From Brevundimonas sp. EYE_349 (GTDB taxonomy: Bacteria > Pseudomonadota > Alphaproteobacteria > Caulobacterales > Caulobacteraceae), in the NCBI RefSeq assembly GCF_023147505.1, contig NZ_JAHXPB010000001.1, forward strand, positions 310,001 to 374,000: a stretch of 64,000 nucleotides of DNA, written 5' to 3'. Below the pieces are notes generated by a model. The model did no database searches. It was not told the origin of the DNA and saw only the letters and a program-made list of their open reading frames with translations. This document shows positions 1 through 6,551 of this stretch, in pieces (the stretch's first letter is position 1; every line of letters begins with the position of its first letter). A program made the translations under genes and the position numbers.

Positions 1-768
1 GCCATGACCTATCTGGCCGATCCGCGACGCAACATCTCCATTGTCCGAAACAAGGGCATCGCCGCCTCGCAAGGCCGCTATATCGCCTTCATAGACGACG
101 ACGAAGAGCCTCAATCCGGCTGGCTGGCGGCCCTGACGACCTGTCTGGACCGCACCGGCGCCGATGCCGCCTTTGGCCCCAAACTGCCAGAGTTCGAGGG
201 CGGACGCGCGCCGGATTGGGACCCCGCTGGTTGGCGCTATACGCTCGATTTCCAGATGCCGGCGGACGAGCAGATCCATATGTTCGGTCGGCTGCGCAAA
301 CGCGGCAAGGGCCTGGGCAGCGGCAATGCGGCCTTCCGGGTCGCAACCTGCCTGGAGGGGGCAGAGCCGTTCAGCGTGGCGTTCGGCGACGCCAATGGCG
401 AAGACACCCAGCTGCTCTTTCGTTTGGCGATGGCGGGGCGGCGCTTCGTATGGTGTCCCGACGCCGTGGTTCGGGAGTTCATCGAGACCAGCCGCGCGCG
501 GCCGGACTATATGATCACGCGCATGAAGCGCGGCTCGCAGCACTATGCCGTGTGCCGGATCGATACGAGCGACAACAAACTCCTGACCAAGGCCAAGGTG
601 GCCCTGCTCGGCCTGGCGCAGACGACGGTGCACGCCGGCCTCTATGTCGCCGCGGGCGAGTTTCTGGATCGCAAGCAGCGCTACGATCACCGGATCGGCA
701 TGGCCAAGGGCCTGGGCAAGCTGACCTGGCGCGCCCCTATCGGCTTCATCGCGGAGAAATCGGCGTGA
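1..768 (+). CDS. family 2 glycosyltransferase, 5' end cut by window
   Basis: This is the C-terminal part of a GT-A fold, family 2 glycosyltransferase that would transfer a nucleotide-activated sugar, probably at the cytoplasmic membrane. The visible protein begins inside the nucleotide-binding half and carries the metal/sugar-nucleotide motif FIDDDEEP. Alignment by eye with the next gene, a clear paralogue, shows that about 75 N-terminal residues lie upstream of base 1; the ATG at base 4 is therefore internal. Both paralogues end in a similar tail (GLGKLTWR.P.GFI). The stop overlaps the GTG start of the next gene (GTGA at 765-768), so the two are probably co-translated. Donor and acceptor are unknown; the sugar-nucleotide genes downstream suggest a heptose-like donor, which is inference. 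Confidence 0.88.
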   Translation, partial: AMTYLADPRRNISIVRNKGIAASQGRYIAFIDDDEEPQSGWLAALTTCLDRTGADAAFGPKLPEFEGGRAPDWDPAGWRYTLDFQMPADEQIHMFGRLRKRGKGLGSGNAAFRVATCLEGAEPFSVAFGDANGEDTQLLFRLAMAGRRFVWCPDAVVREFIETSRARPDYMITRMKRGSQHYAVCRIDTSDNKLLTKAKVALLGLAQTTVHAGLYVAAGEFLDRKQRYDHRIGMAKGLGKLTWRAPIGFIAEKSA

Positions 769-1727
769 GCGAGGCGGCGCCCGACCTGACGCTAGCCATA
801 CTGACCTATGATCGGCCCGAGGGGCTGGAGGTGACGCTGCGGTCCTGTCTGGCCCAGACGAACAGCCTGGGTCTGGCGCTGGAGATCGTCGTGGTGGACA
901 ACCATCCCGGCGGGGCAGGGAAGAAGGTGGTCGAGTCGTTGGCGCCCAACTCGCTCTGGCCGATCCGCTACATTTCGGACCTGACCCGAAACATGGCCGC
1001 CGTGCGAAATCGCGGATTCAGGGAAGCGCGCGGGCGCTGGCTGGCGGTCATCGACGACGACGAGATTGCCGATCCCGACTGGACCGACGCCCTGGTCGGT
1101 GCGCTGAAAGCCACGGACGCCGACATCGCTGTGGGTCCCCGTTTCGCGGTGTTCGAGGATGGGGCGCCGCCCGCCTATGATCCCGAAGGCCGCCAGTTTG
1201 TGCGCGACCTGGGTCTGGCCGATCTGGCGGAGATCGAACTGACCGGACCGTCCGGGCGGCCGCGCTATGGCCTGGGCACCGGCAATTCCATCTTCGATGT
1301 GAAGCGGTGTTTTCCTGACGGCCAGGCCGCCATGCGCGAAGCCTTCGGCTATGCGGGCGGGGAGGACGCCGAGCTGTTCGTGCGGCTGCATCGTCAGGGG
1401 CGGCGCATCGTCTGGGCGGCGCGTGCTCGCGTCACAGAAGTGGTGTTTCGAAATCGGACGGCCATCCCCTATCGGCTCATCCGCACCCGTCGCGAAACGC
1501 AGCACTATGTCTCGATCTACGTCGATGGGGCGCGGCGCCCAGCCCTGGCGCGGGCTGAATTATTCGGAAAAGGGTTAATACAAACGGCCGTCGGCGGCGC
1601 CCTGTCCTGGCTGACGGGGGAGGACCGCTCGACCTCTCGCCTCAGGTGGCGACTGCTGACACAGCATGGATTGGGCAAGCTGACGTGGCGCCGGCCGGTG
1701 GGCTTCATCGATGAGACAATCGTCTGA
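765..1727 (+). CDS. family 2 glycosyltransferase
   Basis: A 320-residue GT2 glycosyltransferase. The N-terminus LAILTYDRPEGLEVTL is the first strand-helix of a GT-A fold, and VIDDDEIADPDW (about residue 100) is the DXD-like metal site. It is a tandem paralogue of the gene before it, sharing the RN..AVRN-G block, the QHY motif and the C-terminal GLGKLTWRRPVGF block. I chose the GTG at 765 because it overlaps the preceding stop (GTGA) and gives the family's normal N-terminus; the open frame extends further upstream but only as a shadow. About 120 bp separate it from the sugar-nucleotide genes. The pair probably acts on successive residues of one surface glycan; which glycan cannot be told. Confidence 0.88.
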   Translation: MSEAAPDLTLAILTYDRPEGLEVTLRSCLAQTNSLGLALEIVVVDNHPGGAGKKVVESLAPNSLWPIRYISDLTRNMAAVRNRGFREARGRWLAVIDDDEIADPDWTDALVGALKATDADIAVGPRFAVFEDGAPPAYDPEGRQFVRDLGLADLAEIELTGPSGRPRYGLGTGNSIFDVKRCFPDGQAAMREAFGYAGGEDAELFVRLHRQGRRIVWAARARVTEVVFRNRTAIPYRLIRTRRETQHYVSIYVDGARRPALARAELFGKGLIQTAVGGALSWLTGEDRSTSRLRWRLLTQHGLGKLTWRRPVGFIDETIV

Positions 1728-1740
1728 CAACCATGGCGAG

Positions 1741-1761
1741 CCTTAACCTTTTCGATTAAGG
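1741..1761. other. short inverted repeat CCTTAA-N9-TTAAGG
   Basis: CCTTAA (1741-1746) and TTAAGG (1756-1761) are exact reverse complements separated by 9 nt, in the 120-bp gap between the second glycosyltransferase and the transaldolase gene. It could be a weak hairpin or an operator for the downstream operon. The two TTAA cores are 9 nt apart, not the 7 expected for a CtrA site. Confidence 0.3.
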
Positions 1762-1847
1762 GGGCGTCGTTTTGCAGCCGATATAGTCGGCCCACGGCAC
1801 GCATCTTGGAGGATGCAGGGCCGAACCGTTTTCCGAAGGATTTCCCC

Positions 1848-2603
1848 ATGCTGACCCAGGTCGATCGACCCATCGTCTCGAAGGCGCCGCCGATGCCGTT
1901 GATCGCGGGGCTGAAGCTGTTCGGAGACGGGGCCAGCCTGGCGGATTTCTCGCGCCTTCACGCGCAGGGCATGGTCACGGGATTCACGACCAATCCGACC
2001 CTGATGTTCAAGGCGGGCGTCAAGGATTACGCCGAGTTCGCGCGGCAATTGATCGCCCTGATTCCCGACATGCCGCTGTCGTTCGAAGTCTTCTCCGACG
2101 ACTTCCAAGAAATGGATCGCCAGGCGCGGGTGATCGCCAGTTGGGGCGACAATGTCTATGTGAAGATTCCGATCACCAACACCAAGGGTCAGTCCAGCCT
2201 CCCGATGGCGCGCGCTCTTGCCGCTGACGGCGTGAAGCTGAACATCACCGCCATGCTGACGCTGGAGCAGGTGGCCGAGGCGATCGAAATCCTGGCCGAC
2301 GACACGCCCGCCATACTCTCGGTCTTCGCGGGGCGGATCGCGGACACTGGCGTCGATCCTGCGCCGGTCATGCGGGCCGCCGTGGCCATGGCCGCGCGCA
2401 AGCCGCTGGCCGAAGTTTTGTGGGCCTCTACCCGCGAAGTGCTGAACGTCTTCCAGGCGGCGGAGTGCGGTTGCCACATCATCACCGCCACGCCGGACAT
2501 TCTCAAGAAGCTGGACATGGCGGGCAGGGATCTGGACGCCCTCTCGCTGGATACCGTGGCCATGTTCCGCGCCGACGCGGTGGCGGCGGGCTTCACCCTG
2601 TAA
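1848..2603 (+). CDS. transaldolase-family protein in sugar-nucleotide cluster
   Basis: A 251-residue class I aldolase of the transaldolase/fructose-6-phosphate aldolase family. These enzymes move a dihydroxyacetone unit between sugar phosphates through a lysine Schiff base; the lysine is K106 in VYVKIPIT. Other family signatures are GFTTNPTLM near the N-terminus and SVFAGRIADTG. The ATG at 1848 follows GAAGGA at a good distance; an ATG at 1806 would need a Shine-Dalgarno touching the start codon. The next gene starts 2 nt after the stop. Its position at the head of a heptose-activation gene set suggests it makes the ketose-phosphate precursor (sedoheptulose 7-phosphate or an octulose phosphate) rather than acting as the housekeeping enzyme; that role is inferred. 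Confidence 0.85.
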   Translation: MLTQVDRPIVSKAPPMPLIAGLKLFGDGASLADFSRLHAQGMVTGFTTNPTLMFKAGVKDYAEFARQLIALIPDMPLSFEVFSDDFQEMDRQARVIASWGDNVYVKIPITNTKGQSSLPMARALAADGVKLNITAMLTLEQVAEAIEILADDTPAILSVFAGRIADTGVDPAPVMRAAVAMAARKPLAEVLWASTREVLNVFQAAECGCHIITATPDILKKLDMAGRDLDALSLDTVAMFRADAVAAGFTL

Positions 2604-2605
2604 TC

Positions 2606-3163
2606 ATGTCAGGTCGTCCCGCCATATTCCTGGACCGCGACGGCGTTCTGAACGACGTGGTGTGGCGCGACGGCAAGCCGGCGTCCCCGCGCACCGTGGA
2701 CGAACTGCGGATCGCGGACGGAGCGGCCGAGGCCGTGCGAGCGCTGGGCCAGGCGGGCTATCTGACCTTCGTCGTTACCAATCAGCCCGACGTGCGACGC
2801 GGCAAGATGAGCGCCGAGGCGCTGGACGCCATCCACGCCGCCCTGGTCCGATCCGTGCCGGTGGACGAGGTCCGGGCCTGTCTGCACGACAACGCCGACC
2901 TGTGCGATTGCCGCAAGCCCAGGGCCGGGATGTTGTTGGACCTGGCGGCGCGCTGGAACATCGATCTGGCCGACAGCTGGATGGTGGGCGACATGGACCG
3001 AGACATCGCCTGCGGCCGCGCCGCCGGGTCGCGGACCGCCCTGCTGGCGCGACCTTACAACAGCCAGGCCGGGGCCGATGTGGTCGCCGCCGATCTTCAT
3101 CAGGCCGTGGCCTGGATTCTTCAAACCACGCCGGCCGATCCGGCGCCCGCCCTTCAGGACTAA
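2606..3163 (+). CDS. GmhB-like HAD sugar-bisphosphate phosphatase
   Basis: A 185-residue HAD-IIIA phosphatase of the GmhB/histidinol-phosphatase group. Motif I is FLDRDGVLND with nucleophile D10 and acid/base D12; TNQP (58-61) is motif II; KP and GDMDRDI give motifs III and IV. The zinc loop of the group is complete: C92, H94, C100, C102 followed by RKP. Known members remove the 7-phosphate from heptose 1,7-bisphosphate. In this cluster it would leave a sugar 1-phosphate for the nucleotidyltransferase. Start ATG 2606 lies 2 nt after the transaldolase stop. Anomer and chain length of the substrate cannot be read from sequence. Confidence 0.85.
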   Translation: MSGRPAIFLDRDGVLNDVVWRDGKPASPRTVDELRIADGAAEAVRALGQAGYLTFVVTNQPDVRRGKMSAEALDAIHAALVRSVPVDEVRACLHDNADLCDCRKPRAGMLLDLAARWNIDLADSWMVGDMDRDIACGRAAGSRTALLARPYNSQAGADVVAADLHQAVAWILQTTPADPAPALQD

Positions 3164-3169
3164 ACAGCC

Positions 3170-3784
3170 ATGTTCGCCGACCATTTCTTCGCCGCTGCCG
3201 AAAAGGCCATGGCCGCCATCGACCGGAACGCCGTTGAAGCCATGGCCCAGCGCCTGGCCGAGGTGCGCGAGCGCGGTGGGCGCCTGTTTCTCATCGGCGT
3301 TGGCGGCAGCGCTGGCCACGCCAGCCACGCCACCAATGACTTCCGCAAGATCTGCGGCTTTGAAGCCTATTGCCCGACCGACAATGTCTCGGAACTGACC
3401 GCCCGCATCAATGACGAGGGCTGGGAAGGCACCCTGTCGACCTGGCTGGAGACCAGCCGCCTGAAGCCCGAAGACGGCCTGCTGATCTTCTCTGTCGGCG
3501 GCGGCAGCATCGAACCGCCCGTCAGCGCCAACATCGTGCGCGCGATCCAGCTGGCCAAAACCCGCGGCTCTATGGTCACCGGCATTGTCGGCCGCAACGG
3601 CGGCTATACGGCCGAGGCCGCTGACGCCTGCGTCATCGTGCCGACGGTCGATCCGCAACTGATCACGCCGCTGGTCGAGGGTCTGGCCGCCGTGGTCTGG
3701 CACCTGCTGGTGTCCCATCCGGCCCTGGCGCTGCACAAGGGCCACTGGGAGCAGATCGCACCCGTCGCCGCTCCTGCCGCCTGA
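3170..3784 (+). CDS. GmhA-like SIS-domain phosphosugar isomerase
   Basis: A 204-residue single SIS-domain protein resembling phosphoheptose isomerase. The nucleating motif GVGGSAGHASHATNDF (about 43-58) binds the sugar phosphate, as in GmhA (GNGGSA...H.A.D), and SVGGGS follows at about 108. GmhA converts sedoheptulose 7-phosphate to D-glycero-D-manno-heptose 7-phosphate. It starts 6 nt after the phosphatase gene and ends 11 nt before the first kinase, so it belongs to the operon. GVGGS in place of the usual GNGGS is a small departure from canonical GmhA. A related isomerase acting on an octulose phosphate is an alternative. Confidence 0.84.
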   Translation: MFADHFFAAAEKAMAAIDRNAVEAMAQRLAEVRERGGRLFLIGVGGSAGHASHATNDFRKICGFEAYCPTDNVSELTARINDEGWEGTLSTWLETSRLKPEDGLLIFSVGGGSIEPPVSANIVRAIQLAKTRGSMVTGIVGRNGGYTAEAADACVIVPTVDPQLITPLVEGLAAVVWHLLVSHPALALHKGHWEQIAPVAAPAA

Positions 3785-3795
3785 GCCGTCGCCCG

Positions 3796-4803
3796 ATGAT
3801 CACAACCCGCACCCCGCTGCGCGTCACCCTGGGTGGGGGCGGCACCGATCTGGAAAGCTATTACCGCAACGACGGCGGCTTCATTTTCGGCATGGCGCTG
3901 GACAAATACATCCGTGTCGTCGCCCATCGTCCGGCCTTCGACGACCGGGTGGTGGTGTATGGCCCCCAGCCCGAGGTGTCGCCGCGCGCGACCGGGGTAC
4001 AGCATGAACTGGTGCGCGCCGCCCTGATGGCGCACGGGTTTGACGACCGGCTTGAGACTGCGTCGCTGGCCGATATCGCAGGCGGTACGGGGCTGGGGTC
4101 CTCGTCCAGCTTTCTGGTCGGCTTCCTGAACGCCCTGCACGGTCTGAAGGGCCAGAAGCCGTCGCCTCAGGCCCTGGCCGAGGAAGCCTGCGATCTGGAG
4201 ATCCGTGTCCTGAGCAAGGGCATCGGCAAGCAGGACCAGTATATGGCGGCCTTTGGCGGCCTGACCACGCTGGACATCGCGCCGGACGGTCTGGTGGTGG
4301 TCAAACGGGTCGATCTGGACGCTGAGGTCGAGGCGGCCTTCATCGAACACACCCACATCTATTACACTGGCCTGCGCCGCGACGCCGCCGTGGTTCTGGC
4401 CGATCAGCACACGGCCATGTTGTCCGAGGCCGCCCCGCGCCGCGAGACGGTCAGCGATAGTCTGGGGTTCATCAAGGATTTGGGCTACCGCATCCGGGAC
4501 GCCTGGATGGCGGGGGATCTCGACGGCTGGGGCCGTATGCTGGACGACCACTGGAGCCAGAAGAAAAAGCTGTCTGGCAAGATCAGTTGGTCCGCCGTCG
4601 ACGACCTGTATGACCATGTGAAGCGCGATATGGGCGTGACCGGCGGCAAGGTGATCGGCGCCGGCGGCGGCGGCTTCCTGATGCTTTTCCACCCCGGCGA
4701 CGGCGCTGAGCTTGAGGCCTATATGGCCAGCCATAACATGCCCCGTCTGCGCTATGGCATCGACCGAACCGGTTCGCGCCAGATGGCCGAAACGCCCCTG
4801 TAA
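3796..4803 (+). CDS. GHMP-family sugar-phosphate kinase (first of two)
   Basis: A 335-residue GHMP kinase. It shows the N-terminal RTPLRVTLGGGGTDL motif, the ATP-binding motif GGTGLGSSSSFLVGF and the C-terminal GGKVIGAGGGGFL motif. Homologues phosphorylate C-1 of heptose 7-phosphate (HddA-like) or related sugars. It is directly followed, with a 1-nt overlap (TAATG), by a second GHMP kinase of different sequence. Its central region (residues about 55-90) departs more from classical HddA than does that of the second kinase, so it may act on another sugar or anomer. The substrate is unassigned. Confidence 0.82.
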   Translation: MITTRTPLRVTLGGGGTDLESYYRNDGGFIFGMALDKYIRVVAHRPAFDDRVVVYGPQPEVSPRATGVQHELVRAALMAHGFDDRLETASLADIAGGTGLGSSSSFLVGFLNALHGLKGQKPSPQALAEEACDLEIRVLSKGIGKQDQYMAAFGGLTTLDIAPDGLVVVKRVDLDAEVEAAFIEHTHIYYTGLRRDAAVVLADQHTAMLSEAAPRRETVSDSLGFIKDLGYRIRDAWMAGDLDGWGRMLDDHWSQKKKLSGKISWSAVDDLYDHVKRDMGVTGGKVIGAGGGGFLMLFHPGDGAELEAYMASHNMPRLRYGIDRTGSRQMAETPL

Positions 4804-5861
4804 TGGTGCGTGCCGGGCAAACGCCGAACTGGGGCGTGCGGGCGCGTGCGCCGCTGCGGCTCGGCCTGGCCGGCGGCGGCACCGATCTGTCGCCCTATTG
4901 CGATCAGTTCGGCGGCGCGGTTCTGAACGCCACGATCGACCGGTTCGCCTTCGCCCACATCGATGCGAATCCCGAAGGCCGGTTGGCCTTCCGGGCGCGT
5001 GATATCGGCGTCGAGGAGGTGATGGACCCGGTCATGCCGCCAGTCGATGGGGGTGATCTGGGGCTTCACCGTGCGGTCTATCGTCACGTCGCCGAACGTT
5101 GGCTGGGCGGAGCGACGCCGCCGTTGACGGTCTCCACCACTTCGGACGCGCCGGCCGGTTCGGGTCTTGGGTCGTCGTCGGCCCTGGTCGTGGCGTTGGT
5201 CGAGGCTTTTCGGGTGGCGCTGGATTTGCCGCTCGGGCCCTATGATGTGGCGCGGCTGGCCTATCGGATCGAGCGGGTGGAACTGGGGCTGTCCGGCGGG
5301 CGACAGGACCAGTATGCAGCGGCCTTCGGCGGCGTGAATTACATCGAGTTTCTCGCCGACGAACGGGTAGTTGTGAACCCGTTGCGCGTCCGGCGCGCCT
5401 ATCTGAACGAGCTGGAATCCTCCCTCGTCGTCTGTTTCACCGGCCAGTCGCGGCGGTCCGAAACCATCATCAACGAGCAGGTTAGGGGGCTCACCGATCT
5501 GGACGCCGGCGTTCTGGACGGCATGCATCGCCTGAAACAGGACGCAACAGCGATGAAGGAGGCGGTCCTGGAAGGCGACATGCGCCGCGTCGCCCGCGTA
5601 CTGATGCGCTCGTGGGAGGCCAAGAAGATGACGGCGTCCGGCATCGCCACGCCCAAGGTCGATCAGTTGTTCGACCTGGCTCTGCGCGAGGGCGCGTGGG
5701 GGGGCAAGGTGTCCGGGGCGGGAGGCGGCGGCTTTCTGATGTTCTGCACCGACCCCGAAAACCGCTATCGGCTGACCGCAGCGCTGAACGAGGCGGGCGG
5801 TGCGGCCAGCGCCGTCAAGTTCACCCTGGACGGCGCCGAGGCCTGGAGCGTGCCGCGATGA
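4803..5861 (+). CDS. HddA-like GHMP kinase (second of two)
   Basis: A 352-residue GHMP kinase closest by eye to D-glycero-alpha-D-manno-heptose-7-phosphate kinase: RAPLRLGLAGGGTDLSPY near the start, GSGLGSSSALVVAL as the ATP loop and GGKVSGAGGGGFLMF near the C-terminus. It would form the 1,7-bisphosphate that the HAD phosphatase then trims. The ATG at 4803 overlaps the stop of the first kinase and its own stop overlaps the next ATG (ATGA at 5858-5861), so the three genes are translationally coupled. The two kinases share the GHMP motifs but are strongly diverged, which argues against a recent duplication. Confidence 0.83.
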   Translation: MVRAGQTPNWGVRARAPLRLGLAGGGTDLSPYCDQFGGAVLNATIDRFAFAHIDANPEGRLAFRARDIGVEEVMDPVMPPVDGGDLGLHRAVYRHVAERWLGGATPPLTVSTTSDAPAGSGLGSSSALVVALVEAFRVALDLPLGPYDVARLAYRIERVELGLSGGRQDQYAAAFGGVNYIEFLADERVVVNPLRVRRAYLNELESSLVVCFTGQSRRSETIINEQVRGLTDLDAGVLDGMHRLKQDATAMKEAVLEGDMRRVARVLMRSWEAKKMTASGIATPKVDQLFDLALREGAWGGKVSGAGGGGFLMFCTDPENRYRLTAALNEAGGAASAVKFTLDGAEAWSVPR

Positions 5862-6535
5862 GCGCAGGGCAGGCCGTCTTTCTGGTCGGGGGCAGAGGGT
5901 CGCGCCTTGGCGACCTGACCCTCGACACGCCCAAACCCCTGTTGCCGGTGGGGGGACGCCCCTTCATAGAACACTTGCTGGACAAGGCCGTGCGCGAGGG
6001 GTTCGACGATCTGGTCCTGTTGGCCGGCTATCGGCATGTGGCGATCAAGGCCTATGCGGGGGAATGGAGCGGCGTTCCATTGCGGCTTTCCATAGAGCCG
6101 GAGCCGCTCGATACGGCTGGCGCAGTCGCGCACGCCGTGTCGCTGTTGCGCGACGATTTTCTGCTCGTCAACGGCGACACCTGGTTTGATTTCGAGTGGT
6201 CCAGCCTGCGGCTGTCCGGCGGATTTTCCGGCCTAGTCGCCGCACGCGATGTTTCGCCGGCGGATCGCTACGAAACCCTCGACATCCGCGAGGGCCGGGT
6301 CGTCGCCATCCGCCCGCGCGCCGACCTGGCGGCCGGTGTCATCAACGGCGGCGTCTATCGTCTAAGGCGAGATGTCTTCGCCGATGTGCGCGGCCGAGCC
6401 TCGCTGGAGAAAGACACTCTGACCACCTTGTGCGCTGACGGCCTGCTCGGGGCGGAAACCAGGACCGGCGCCTTCATCGATATCGGACTGCCGCATAGTC
6501 TGAAGGCGGCGAACGACCTGTTCCCTCCAAGTTAG
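5858..6535 (+). CDS. sugar-1-phosphate nucleotidyltransferase (HddC-like)
   Basis: A 225-residue nucleotidyltransferase. The signature LVGGRGSRLGDLTLDTPKPL (residues 8-27) binds NTP and phosphate; NGDTWFDF supplies the metal Asp. Length and motif fit D-glycero-alpha-D-manno-heptose 1-phosphate guanylyltransferase (HddC) and RmlA/ManC-like short enzymes. I took the ATG at 5858, which overlaps the kinase stop (ATGA); the frame continues upstream only as a shadow. It is the last gene of the cluster and ends 16 bp before the convergent dnaE2 stop. GTP as the nucleotide is inferred from the gene company, not shown. Confidence 0.83.
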   Translation: MSAGQAVFLVGGRGSRLGDLTLDTPKPLLPVGGRPFIEHLLDKAVREGFDDLVLLAGYRHVAIKAYAGEWSGVPLRLSIEPEPLDTAGAVAHAVSLLRDDFLLVNGDTWFDFEWSSLRLSGGFSGLVAARDVSPADRYETLDIREGRVVAIRPRADLAAGVINGGVYRLRRDVFADVRGRASLEKDTLTTLCADGLLGAETRTGAFIDIGLPHSLKAANDLFPPS

Positions 6536-6551
6536 CAGAGCGGCGGCCGGG

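Noticed and set aside
1741..1761. CtrA site before the transaldolase gene
   Set aside because: The TTAA cores are 9 nt apart rather than 7; better read as an inverted repeat.
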